A program made the position numbers and the translations under genes. 8,234 nt of DNA, from positions 1 through 8,234 of the forward strand of contig JAHQWF010000057.1 in NCBI GenBank assembly GCA_029856055.1, written 5' to 3'. Positions 1 to 6,373 of the stretch are shown piece after piece. How positions within the stretch are numbered: position 1 is the stretch's first letter; every line of letters starts with the position of its first letter. The stretch comes from Candidatus Njordarchaeota archaeon (lineage in GTDB: Archaea; Asgardarchaeota; Njordarchaeia; Njordarchaeales; Njordarchaeaceae). The notes under the pieces are model-generated. The model was not told where the DNA came from, did no database searches, and saw only the letters and a program-made list of their open reading frames with translations.

Positions 1-534
1 AACCTCTATTTGTTTAATGGTATTAGAAACCCTACATTATTCATTGCTGTCTTCTCCGAAGCATTTAAACTAGAGGTTGTCCTGCTTGGTGAGTATATAA
101 TACAGAAACTTGATAAAGAGGTAGAGATAGATTCTGGCTTTATCAGAGGAGAAGTAGTTGAAAAAGTTGAGAGGATTGTAAATAGGGCAATCAAAGCAAT
201 AGAGAAGTTTTCGGAATCAACAATAAGTGAGTTACTTATTAGGTCTTTTAGAGGAATAGGTATATTAATCAGCACTGGGGCTCTTAGAATAGGACTTAAT
301 CTAGGCGATTTCTTCAGGAACCCCTATAAGTTTAAACTGGCACTCGTTGATTTATTCGGAGAGGAAGGAGCTTCACAAATCATGTTAAAGATGTTTAGGA
401 ATATAGAATCTAATTTTGGTATAGACATCCCAGACGACCTAATTAAAAGTTTAATTGATTGTGATTCTAGATTAAATTGTAAAGTTATTATAAGAAAAAT
501 TATTGAAATAATTATTGATAAGGCACTTGGGTGA
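1..534 (+). CDS. Unrecognised helical protein, 5' end probably outside the window
   Basis: I do not recognise this family. The frame is open from the first base; a TTG at 10-12 could be a start, but only nine bases precede it, so no ribosome site can be judged and the gene may begin upstream. The visible ~177 residues look mostly alpha-helical and amphipathic, with charged stretches (KLDKEVEID, EVVEKVERIVNRAIKAIEK) and a central run of small and hydrophobic residues (GIGILISTGALRIGL) too short and mixed to call a membrane segment. A DFFRNPYKFKLALVDLFGEEGA stretch looks like a compact domain core. The TGA stop lies inside the Shine-Dalgarno sequence of the KaiC-like gene, 4 bases before its ATG, so the two are probably translated together. 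By inference it may be a partner or regulator of that ATPase; no motif proves this. Confidence 0.7.
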   Translation, partial: NLYLFNGIRNPTLFIAVFSEAFKLEVVLLGEYIIQKLDKEVEIDSGFIRGEVVEKVERIVNRAIKAIEKFSESTISELLIRSFRGIGILISTGALRIGLNLGDFFRNPYKFKLALVDLFGEEGASQIMLKMFRNIESNFGIDIPDDLIKSLIDCDSRLNCKVIIRKIIEIIIDKALG

Positions 535-535
535 T
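529..535 (+). promoter_or_regulatory. Shine-Dalgarno site of the KaiC-like gene
   Basis: GGGTGAT matches the archaeal anti-SD complement GGAGGTGAT over GGTGAT and ends 3 bases before the ATG at 539, which is the expected spacing. It favours 539 over the TTG at 515 and the ATG at 545. The stop codon of the upstream gene (532-534) lies within it. Confidence 0.7.
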
Positions 536-538
536 GAA

Positions 539-1909
539 ATGAACATGGAGAGAGTTAGAACAGGGATTTTTGAGCTTGATAAACTAATTGGAGGCGGATT
601 TATTAAAGGATCTTTAATACTTTTAATGGGGCATCCTGGAGCTGGAAAAACTACTCTAGCAGCTTCATTTATCTATTATGGGGCTACATTATTCGATGAA
701 AAAGGGGTTTACCTGAATTTCAATGAGAATAAAGAAGATTTCTACAAATATATGGCTGGATTCGGCATGGATTTCGAGAGAATAGAGAAAGAGGGTAAAT
801 TCAAGTACATGGATGCTTTAGCAATCATAGATCAAAATGATCTAGATGATGTAATCAAGATGTTGATTGAGAATGTAATAAATTATGGTGCTAAGAGAGT
901 AGTTATTGATTCCTTATCAACTATTACGGATTTATTATCTCCTGAAAAAACGCGAGCTCTCCTGAGTAATACCTTTAACAAGATTTTTAGAAAGCTAGGG
1001 GTAACTACAATATTGATTTCAGACGTACCTTATGGAGAAATAAGAACTAGGCAAGGTGTTGAAGAGTTTGTCACAGATACAATAATAGTATTATATATTA
1101 AGCCAAAAGCCACTGTTTATGAGAGGGTTCTAGAAATAAGAAAAATGAGAGGGTCTGGTGCACCATTAATCATGACACCCTATATAATTAATAATGAAGG
1201 TTTTAAAATAATATTGCCTCCATCAGGACAGATAAGTGGATCTTACGATCTAGAAAAGTATGAGACGGGGATAAAGGAACTAGATTTAATGTTGAATGGA
1301 GGCATAAATAAAAGATCTTTGGTTGGTATTGTAGGTCCAGCGGGCTCAGGTAAATCATTGCTCTCTCTGCATATAGCTGTTCACAATGCATTAAAAGGCA
1401 ATAAAGTGTTGTATCTTAGTTTTAGTGAATCTGAAGCGCAATTGAATCAGAAGTTAAGATTGATGGGTTATAGTCTAGATGATTTTAAAGATAACTTAAT
1501 TTTCAAGAGCTTGAATCCATTTACATTATCTAAATACGAAATGTTACTTTATTTTAGACAATTATTGACAGATTATAAGCCCGATATATACATAGTTGAT
1601 AGTTTAGAGCGATTTAGATGGGCGCTTGGAGAGGGGGATTTTATTGATTATGTGCAAAGACGCGTAGACGAATTAAAAGGAAATGGGTATACAACTATAG
1701 TGAATATGAATGCAATGTATCCTGAAGAGAGAGTTTACTTTGATAATGTAGCTGACACTCTCTTAGTAATCAGAGTTGATTTAGATAACGACAAGTTAAA
1801 AAGAAAGCTGTATGTATGTAAATCGTCTGATCTCTATACAATCAATTTTGTTGGAGAAATAGTAATTGATGAGAATAGAAAAATATCTATTAGGACGACT
1901 GGTCAATAA
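539..1909 (+). CDS. KaiC-like protein with two RecA-type ATPase domains
   Basis: A 456-residue protein with two KaiC/RadA-like ATPase domains in tandem. Domain 1 (about 4-235) has Walker A GHPGAGKTT at 31-39, Walker B VVIDS at 121-125 and a KaiC-type end (TDTIIVLY, then EIRKMRG). Domain 2 (about 240-456) has Walker A GPAGSGKS at 266-273 and Walker B IYIVDS at 350-355, but its end is diverged: the KMRG-like motif reads YVCKSSD. In both domains the first of KaiC's paired catalytic glutamates is replaced (FNEN in domain 1, FSES in domain 2) while the second is kept. It is shorter than cyanobacterial KaiC (about 519 aa) and I see no counterpart of the Ser431/Thr432 phosphosites, so a clock role is not implied. 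Archaeal relatives are thought to act in signalling or stress regulation; the specific role here is unknown. The start is ATG 539, chosen for the Shine-Dalgarno spacing. The 3' end overlaps the convergent JAMM gene by 20 bases. Confidence 0.93.
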   Translation: MNMERVRTGIFELDKLIGGGFIKGSLILLMGHPGAGKTTLAASFIYYGATLFDEKGVYLNFNENKEDFYKYMAGFGMDFERIEKEGKFKYMDALAIIDQNDLDDVIKMLIENVINYGAKRVVIDSLSTITDLLSPEKTRALLSNTFNKIFRKLGVTTILISDVPYGEIRTRQGVEEFVTDTIIVLYIKPKATVYERVLEIRKMRGSGAPLIMTPYIINNEGFKIILPPSGQISGSYDLEKYETGIKELDLMLNGGINKRSLVGIVGPAGSGKSLLSLHIAVHNALKGNKVLYLSFSESEAQLNQKLRLMGYSLDDFKDNLIFKSLNPFTLSKYEMLLYFRQLLTDYKPDIYIVDSLERFRWALGEGDFIDYVQRRVDELKGNGYTTIVNMNAMYPEERVYFDNVADTLLVIRVDLDNDKLKRKLYVCKSSDLYTINFVGEIVIDENRKISIRTTGQ

Positions 1910-2309
1910 TCTCGATGTCAATTCTTTTAATCTCATTATCTATCAAGATAAAGCACCCATATGAGTTGTCTATGTTATTAACAATAAACCAAGGAATCGG
2001 CCATAACTTCATTCCATTTTTATCTAATCTAGAAGGATATGATTGAGATGGGTGAGAGTGAAATACAGCTACAATCTCTAAGCCTTTCTTTTCAGCCTTT
2101 AAAATAATTTGGTACAAATCTTCAGGATCAATTTCAAATCTAACCGAGGAATTAAGCCTATTTCGAGAGAATCGAACTTCTTTAACGATTGCAGTATCTC
2201 CTTCAATTAAACCTAACATCATACCGCAGATTTCTTCATATGTTTCCTTTACTTTATTCAATATTTTAAGTAATTCTTTTCTCGAGATAACAATTTTATT
2301 TATATGCAC
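1890..2309 (-). CDS. JAMM/MPN-domain zinc metalloprotease (deubiquitinase-like)
   Basis: A 139-residue stand-alone JAB1/MPN/Mov34 domain. The expected zinc-site elements are present: Glu26 in EEICGMMLG, His84 and His86 in FHSHP, Ser93 and Asp96 in PSRLD, followed by GMKLWPIPW, which recurs in prokaryotic JAMM proteins. Family members cleave isopeptide or peptide bonds after ubiquitin-like C-termini; archaeal ones can remove SAMP-type modifiers, and bacterial Mec+ acts in cysteine synthesis. No ubiquitin-like or E1-like gene is visible in this window, so the substrate is unknown. The segment between His86 and Ser93 has six residues, one fewer than the usual HxH-x7-S-x2-D. The start is GTG 2309: the frame has a stop at 2325-2327 just upstream and the domain's first strand begins at once. 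It ends inside the tail of the convergent KaiC-like gene and diverges from the DUF1028 gene. Confidence 0.92.
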   Translation of the reverse strand: MHINKIVISRKELLKILNKVKETYEEICGMMLGLIEGDTAIVKEVRFSRNRLNSSVRFEIDPEDLYQIILKAEKKGLEIVAVFHSHPSQSYPSRLDKNGMKLWPIPWFIVNNIDNSYGCFILIDNEIKRIDIEIIDQSS

Positions 2310-2344
2310 GGCTGAACACTTCTCTTATATTGATGCTTGCAATT

Positions 2345-2360
2345 AATTTTTATTAAACTT
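2345..2360 (-). promoter_or_regulatory. Possible TATA box for the JAMM gene
   Basis: Read on the minus strand this is AAGTTTAATAAAAATT. Its centre at about 2352 predicts a transcript start near 2326 and a short leader before GTG 2309. The whole intergenic stretch is AT-rich, so the box is only suggestive. Confidence 0.35.
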
Positions 2361-2373
2361 CCTCTACTACTTA

Positions 2374-2383
2374 TTTATTAAAA
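2374..2383 (+). promoter_or_regulatory. Possible TATA box for the DUF1028 gene
   Basis: TTTATTAAAA lies about 27-30 bases before ATG 2408. That distance suits an archaeal promoter giving a leaderless transcript, and no Shine-Dalgarno sequence is seen before the ATG. It lies back to back with the JAMM promoter in a 98-base divergent region. Confidence 0.45.
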
Positions 2384-2407
2384 TTCTTTTTGACAGTGTT
2401 TTTATAG

Positions 2408-3313
2408 ATGTTGAGTGATATAAAACCCTATAAATTAGCTACTTTCTCGATCGTGGGCGCAGATTTGAATAAAGGTGATTGGGGTGTCGCGGTAGCATCC
2501 AAGTTTATTGCTGTTGGTGCACTAGTTCCCTAGGCCAAGGCCAAGGTTGGCGCGATAGCTGCTCAGGAGTGGGCAAATATATCTTTTGGACCCAAAGGAT
2601 TAGAGTTATTGTCTAGAGGTATGAGTGCCAAGCAAGTTTTAGAGAAGCTTTTGAGCGATGATGGTATGAGAGAACATAGGCAAGTTGGAATTGTGGATAG
2701 CGATGGAGAAGCTGCTGCATGGACTGGTAAAGAATGTTTTGAGTGGGCTGGACACATTATTGGCGAGAACTTTGTAGCTATGGGAAATATTCTGGTAGGT
2801 AAAGAAGTTGTTGAGTCTATGGCTAAAGCGTTTGAGACGACTAAGGGAGAGCTGGTAGATAAGTTATTGGCGGAGCTAGAAGCCGGTGATATTGCTGGAG
2901 GTGATAGGAGAGGTAAGCAATCTGCAGCTATTTTGGTTGTTAGAGAGGAAGGTGGTTATGGTGGTTATACAGATAGGTATGTTGATTTAAGAGTTGATGA
3001 CCATGTCGAACCAGTTAAGGAACTTAAAAGAATATTCAGGATATGGGATTTAACATTACTAACTAGAGAAGATCCTAATGATATAGTAAATCCCGTTAAC
3101 GTGGCAGATAAGATTCAGGAAGCATTAAAAATATTAGGGTTCTATGAGGGTGAAATAACAGGAAAATTTGATGAAGATACTAAAAAAGCTTTAGAGAAAT
3201 GGATGATGATCAATAATTTTGAAAATAAAATTCGTAAGGATGGTTACATCTGGGGAACCATCTATAGATTTCTAATTGATATGGCGAGAGAAAAGAAAAG
3301 TGGATTGAGTTAG
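2408..3313 (+). CDS. DUF1028 (Ntn-hydrolase-like) protein with C-terminal PG-binding-like domain, interrupted by in-frame TAG
   Basis: The frame from ATG 2408 encodes a DUF1028 protein of 301 codons plus the stop at 3311-3313. Codon 42 is TAG (2531-2533). Upstream are ATFSIV (11-16) and [13 protein letters not shown]; downstream are [53 protein letters not shown] and YVDLRVDDH, all typical of the family. Relatives usually read V-P-W-A where this reads V-P-TAG-A. About residues 235-300 form the peptidoglycan-binding-like domain often attached to DUF1028 ([20 protein letters not shown]). As I recall, the family belongs to the Ntn-hydrolase clan, with the Thr of TFSIV as likely nucleophile; that Thr is residue 12 here, so use of it would need removal of 11 residues. 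If TAG stops translation, restart at TTG 2609 or ATG 2621 would yield a product without the N-terminal strands. Substrate unknown. The terminator is TAG, with another TAG two codons later. Confidence 0.85.
2531..2533 (+). other. In-frame TAG codon within the DUF1028 gene
   Basis: The amber codon falls at residue 42, between LVP and [11 protein letters not shown]. Family members usually have Trp (TGG) here, so one G-to-A change explains it. Both flanks remain in one frame and keep family-like sequence. It could be a pyrrolysine codon, a readthrough site, a recent nonsense mutation or a base error; the sequence alone cannot choose between them. Confidence 0.85.
2534..2551 (+). repeat. GGCCAA tandem repeat and small hairpin just after the TAG
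   Basis: GGCCAA occurs twice in a row, followed by GGTTGGC. GCCAA (2534-2538) can pair with TTGGC (2547-2551) to give a 5-bp stem with an 8-base loop starting at the base after the TAG. The second GCCAA (2540-2544) could pair with the same arm instead. It is small and lies in coding sequence, so it may be chance. Confidence 0.35.
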
Positions 3314-3332
3314 AGTTAGTATCTATTTGGAA

Positions 3333-4148
3333 TTAGTTTAGATTTTTCTTCCTCAATAATTTAACTTTTTCCATGAATATCTTCACGCGTTTTTGATTTA
3401 CTTCATTGTTGACGTTTGAATCACGCTTAAAGTATGTACCAACTATTGCACCATCAGCATACTCTAATATTCCTAAATTTTCTAAAGATAATCCACTACC
3501 TATTAAAACTGGACCTCTATTGATTCTTCTTAATAATTTCAAAATGTTAATATCCGGAGCCTCGCCTGTTCTCTTACCAGTTATTATTGCTGCTGAAGCT
3601 AAGCCTCGCTCAAATATATCCATATAGATAACTTCAATATCTCGATTACCTATTGGTGAAGCATGTTTAACATGGATATCAGCTAATATTCCTAGTTTTG
3701 CGTTCAATTTTTTTATATGCCTCATTAGTTTTGGTGCTATTGCCTCTATAATTCCGCTATCTGTCTCAATATTCTCGACAAGAGCATTGACTCTAATGAA
3801 CATTGCTTTTGTGACGTAGGCGATAGAGGAAGCTTCTATAGCGCTATTCCTAAGTAGGTTTATACCAACTGGTATAGGTGAGTTTTTAATAATCTCATTT
3901 ACTATTATAGCCATAGCTGATATCGTTTCGGGATCTCTAACTCTTTTCTCATATGGTTTATCATTGAAATTCTCCACTAATATTCCATCAACTCCTCCAG
4001 AAATCAATGTTCTAGCATCTTTCAATGCTGCTTCAATAATTTCATTTAAGTCGCCATCAAATAATGGAGAACCTGGAAGAGGGTTTAAATGAACCACTCC
4101 TATAATCGGCTTATTTATATCAAAAATTTCATCCAGACTCATAATCAT
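3333..4148 (-). CDS. BtpA/SgcQ-family TIM-barrel protein
   Basis: A 271-residue protein of the BtpA family, named for a cyanobacterial protein needed for stable photosystem I; the archaeal members have no settled function. Near the N-terminus is the hallmark KPIIGVVHLNPLPGSP (about 13-28). The middle holds GGVDGILVENFNDKPY and VGINLLRN, and the end carries a phosphate-binding-type barrel motif, IGSG (about 216-219) and DGAIVGTYFK (about 232-241). The fold suggests an enzyme on a phosphorylated substrate; which one is unknown. The frame extends upstream to an ATG at 4211, but those 21 residues lie outside the family's normal N-terminus. I chose ATG 4148, with ATG 4142 nearly as good; both fit a leaderless transcript from a TATA-like box near 4170. 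It converges on the DUF1028 gene with 19 bases between and diverges from the LUD gene. Confidence 0.9.
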   Translation of the reverse strand: MIMSLDEIFDINKPIIGVVHLNPLPGSPLFDGDLNEIIEAALKDARTLISGGVDGILVENFNDKPYEKRVRDPETISAMAIIVNEIIKNSPIPVGINLLRNSAIEASSIAYVTKAMFIRVNALVENIETDSGIIEAIAPKLMRHIKKLNAKLGILADIHVKHASPIGNRDIEVIYMDIFERGLASAAIITGKRTGEAPDINILKLLRRINRGPVLIGSGLSLENLGILEYADGAIVGTYFKRDSNVNNEVNQKRVKIFMEKVKLLRKKNLN

Positions 4149-4164
4149 TTTTATAGCCCTAATT

Positions 4165-4174
4165 AGATTTAACA
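4165..4174 (-). promoter_or_regulatory. Possible TATA box for the BtpA-family gene
   Basis: On the minus strand this reads TGTTAAATCT, centred about 22 bases before ATG 4148 and 28 before ATG 4142. This supports the shorter start and a leaderless or near-leaderless message. The match is modest. Confidence 0.35.
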
Positions 4175-4195
4175 AAATAACATATCTATCTGAAA

Positions 4196-4205
4196 CTTTA
4201 AATTT
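4196..4205 (+). promoter_or_regulatory. Possible TATA box for the LUD gene
   Basis: CTTTAAATTT is centred near 4200 and predicts a transcript start near 4226. That leaves a leader of about 12 bases with GGTG (4227-4230) as a short Shine-Dalgarno site before ATG 4238, which supports 4238 as the true start. Confidence 0.45.
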
Positions 4206-4237
4206 GATCATTTTTACCGATTACATGGTGCTTAGGC

Positions 4238-4848
4238 ATGATTGATGAAGCTGTGAAAAATATTATGAGTCTATTTTTTGTGAGCTGAGAAGTAGGCTTG
4301 AGGAAAGAGGATGGGAAGTTTATGTCTTTAATAATGCAAAAGAAGCCGTGGATAAAATTCTTGAAATCATTAAAAGTGAAGGTTACAAAACTATTGGTAT
4401 TCCTGGATCAAAAACAATTAGACAAATAGGGATAATATCATTGCTAGAGGAACTAGGATTAAAGATTATTCAACACTGGATACCAGTATCTTCTGAAGAA
4501 AAACAAAGATTAAGAATTGAGGAGACTAAGGCAGAAGTTTTTATGCATAGCGCTAATGCAATCACCGTAAATGGAGATATAATTATTGGTGATATGAATG
4601 GTAATAGAGTTGTCGGTAGTGTTCTAGGACCAAAATTATTAATCATGGTTATTGGATTTAATACGGTTGTTAAGAATCTGGACGAGGGTTTTGATAGGAT
4701 TAGCGAATTCGCAACGAAAGTAAATGCAATTAGATTGGGTCTTGATCCTAATCAAGAGTATCAATATTTCACATTGGTTATCAGAAGAAAACCTCCATTA
4801 ATCCAGAGAGGTATCATCATCTTAGTGAATGAGTGGTTAGGTTACTGA
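4238..4848 (+). CDS. LUD-domain (LutC/YkgG-like) protein with an apparent frameshift near its start
   Basis: The main frame, from about 4261 to the TGA at 4846-4848 (followed by TAA), encodes a LUD domain related to LutC/YkgG of lactate utilisation. Family features are GIPGSKTIRQIG, the helix ending in HWIPVS, HSANAITVNGDIIIGDMNGNRVVG, GPKLLIMVIGFNTVVKNLDEG and NAIRLGLDP. It lacks the C-terminal cysteines of some relatives and ends in RRKPP..QRG..ILVNEWLGY. The first standard start in this frame is GTG 4348, but family-like sequence continues upstream (YYESIFCELRSRLEERGW, then EVYVFNNAKEAV) as far as 4261, just after TGATGA. ATG 4238, behind GGTG, encodes MIDEAVK in another frame. One extra A in the A5 run at 4256-4260 would join them as MIDEAVKKYYES, about 203 residues, a normal length. 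The ligand is unknown. Either the gene is broken, the base call is wrong, or slippage restores the frame. Confidence 0.82.
4256..4260 (+). other. A5 run at the LUD frame break
   Basis: Five adenines follow GTG and precede TATTATGAG. Six would keep MIDEAVK in frame with YYESIF. The break is therefore a one-base loss in a homopolymer, which can be a sequencing error, a real mutation, or a site where polymerase or ribosome slippage restores the frame. Confidence 0.7.
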
Positions 4849-4856
4849 TAACGGAT

Positions 4857-4869
4857 AAAATTTTATATA
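4857..4869 (+). promoter_or_regulatory. TATA-like element after the LUD gene
   Basis: AAAATTTTATATA lies 8 bases after the LUD stop. It would start transcripts near 4890, well before the HMG-CoA reductase start. It may be a second upstream promoter for that gene or simply AT-rich spacer. Confidence 0.25.
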
Positions 4870-4930
4870 GGGATTGTGATTTCATTTATAGACTTACCGT
4901 TTCAAACTTTTAGTAATTCATTTTTGGAAT

Positions 4931-4942
4931 CTTTATATAAAG
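4931..4942 (+). promoter_or_regulatory. TATA box for the HMG-CoA reductase gene
   Basis: CTTTATATAAAG is a perfect 12-base palindrome with a strong archaeal TATA core and a purine-rich GGAAT just upstream, like a BRE. It predicts a transcript start near 4962, about 9 bases before TTG 4971. Confidence 0.6.
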
Positions 4943-4970
4943 AGTCATTAGTAATTAGGGGTAGTTTTTC

Positions 4971-6257
4971 TTGGAGAAGAAGACTTCGAGAATACCTGGT
5001 TTTTACAAATTACCTATCGAAGAGAGAGTTAAGATTATTAAAGAATTTGCTAATTTAACTGATGAGGAAGTTGAGTTATTGAAGAAAGTTGGTGCGCTGG
5101 ATTTTAAGATTGCAGACATCATGATCGAGAATGTTGTGGGCACATTCCCTATTCCCTTAGGTATCGCAACTAATTTCCTGATAAATGGTAAGGAGTATTT
5201 AGTTCCAATGGCTATTGAGGAGTCCTCTGTCGTTGCTGCCGCTAGTAATGCTGCTAAGCTATGTAGGGCTGGAGGCGGAATTACTTCTATAGCTACGGAA
5301 TCCATAATGATAGGCCAAGTTCAATTAACGAAAGTTAAGGATCCATATGGTGCCAAGGTTAAGATACTTGAGCATAAGGATGAGATTCTTAAAATAGCTA
5401 ATGAACAAGATCCTGTACTTGTTAGATTGGGTGGCGGTGCAAAAGACATAGAAGTACGTGTGGTGCATCACCCGCTAGCTGGATCGATGGTTATCGCTCA
5501 CTTATTAGTTGATGTTAAAGATGCTATGGGAGCTAATGCAGTTAATACAATGGCTGAAGCTGTAGCCCCATATATAGAAGAGATTACTGGTGGACGTGTT
5601 TATCTAAGAATAATTTCTAACTTAGCTGATAAAAGATTGGTTAGAGCTAGATGTATTGTTCCAAAGGATGTGCTTGGTGGAGAAGAAATCGTGGATGGTA
5701 TAGTGTTAGCATGGGCTTTTGCTGATGCTGATCCATATAGAGCAGCTACACATAATAAAGGTATAATGAATGGTGTTGATGCGGTTGTGATAGCTACGGC
5801 AAATGACTGGAGAGCTGTTGAGGCAGGAGCGCATTCTTATGCTGCGAGATGGGGGGTTTATAAGCCACTTAGTGTGTGGGAGAAAAACGATAATGGCGAT
5901 TTAGTTGGAACGCTGGAAATGCCTTTAGCTGTAGGGATAATTGGGGGTGCTACTAGGGTTCATCCAGTTGCACAATTATCTTTAAAAATCTTAGGAGTAA
6001 AAACAGCTAAAGAGTTAGCTGAGGTAATAGGTGCTGTAGGTTTAGCTCAGAACTTAGCTGCTCTAAGAGCTTTGGCTACAGAGGGAATTCAGAAGGGTCA
6101 TATGAAGTTGCATGCTAGGAATATTGCTGTGATGGCTGGAGCAACTGGAGATTTGATTGATAAAGTTGCTGAAATACTGATTAAACATGGTAGAATAAGA
6201 TTTGATTATGCGAAAGAAGTGCTGGAGAAGCTAAAACGTGGAGAACCAGTTGATTGA
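4971..6257 (+). CDS. mvaA: Hydroxymethylglutaryl-CoA reductase, class II (degradative/bacterial type)
   Basis: A full-length, 428-residue class II HMG-CoA reductase, interconverting HMG-CoA and mevalonate. Family signatures include SRIPGFYKL at the N-terminus, ENVVGTFPIPLGIATNFLINGK (53-74) and the cofactor-site motif DAMGAN. The catalytic residues are visible: Glu83 in EESSVVAAASN, Lys263 in HNKGIMNG, Asp279 in ANDWRAVEAGAH and His381 in KLHARN. The Glu and His positions match Pseudomonas mevalonii numbering. In bacteria this class can break down mevalonate; in archaea that carry it, it most likely makes mevalonate for isoprenoid lipids, so biosynthesis is inferred here. NAD or NADP preference cannot be read reliably. 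The start is TTG 4971: the frame has a TAG at 4962-4964, no other start precedes the conserved N-terminus, and AGGGGT at 4957-4962 may be a weak ribosome site. It appears to be transcribed alone, followed by a T-rich tract. Confidence 0.96.
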   Translation: MEKKTSRIPGFYKLPIEERVKIIKEFANLTDEEVELLKKVGALDFKIADIMIENVVGTFPIPLGIATNFLINGKEYLVPMAIEESSVVAAASNAAKLCRAGGGITSIATESIMIGQVQLTKVKDPYGAKVKILEHKDEILKIANEQDPVLVRLGGGAKDIEVRVVHHPLAGSMVIAHLLVDVKDAMGANAVNTMAEAVAPYIEEITGGRVYLRIISNLADKRLVRARCIVPKDVLGGEEIVDGIVLAWAFADADPYRAATHNKGIMNGVDAVVIATANDWRAVEAGAHSYAARWGVYKPLSVWEKNDNGDLVGTLEMPLAVGIIGGATRVHPVAQLSLKILGVKTAKELAEVIGAVGLAQNLAALRALATEGIQKGHMKLHARNIAVMAGATGDLIDKVAEILIKHGRIRFDYAKEVLEKLKRGEPVD

Positions 6258-6258
6258 A

Positions 6259-6294
6259 TCTTCATTTTTCTATTTTATTTCTGTCTCATTTTCC
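6259..6294 (+). terminator. T-rich tract, probable terminator after HMG-CoA reductase
   Basis: Just after the TGA there are several T runs broken by single C, A or G (TTCATTTTTCTATTTTATTT and on). Archaeal RNA polymerase commonly stops at such tracts without a hairpin. It separates this gene from the roadblock/GTPase operon. Confidence 0.5.
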
Positions 6295-6319
6295 AGAGAT
6301 TTCTTACACATTATGACTA

Positions 6320-6328
6320 TTAATTAAT
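6320..6328 (+). promoter_or_regulatory. Possible TATA box for the roadblock/GTPase operon
   Basis: TTAATTAAT is centred about 50 bases before ATG 6374 and predicts a transcript start near 6350. The 116-base gap otherwise shows only the T-rich terminator region and a weak GGTAGT before the start codon. Confidence 0.35.
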
Positions 6329-6373
6329 CACATTGTTCTCTTTCACATTGAAAAAGTTACATCGGTAGTAGTC

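Noticed and set aside
2609..3313. Annotating the DUF1028 gene from TTG 2609 as a complete short gene
   Set aside because: The same frame upstream of 2531 encodes clear family sequence ([13 protein letters not shown]), so the short version would be a truncated remnant, not the natural start.
4149..4211. BtpA-family start at ATG 4211
   Set aside because: The extra 21 residues are outside the family's normal N-terminus and overlap the likely promoter region; ATG 4148 or 4142 fits better.
4225..4245. Six-codon leader peptide (MVLRHD) before the LUD gene
   Set aside because: The predicted transcript start falls at this ATG, but the peptide has no attenuator-like features; GGTG with ATG 4238 explains the region.
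4876..5058. 60-codon frame before and into HMG-CoA reductase
   Set aside because: It overlaps the conserved N-terminus of the reductase in another frame and resembles no family; a chance frame in AT-rich DNA.
5003..5305. 100-codon antisense frame inside HMG-CoA reductase
   Set aside because: It mirrors strongly conserved coding sequence on the other strand and has no promoter or family features.
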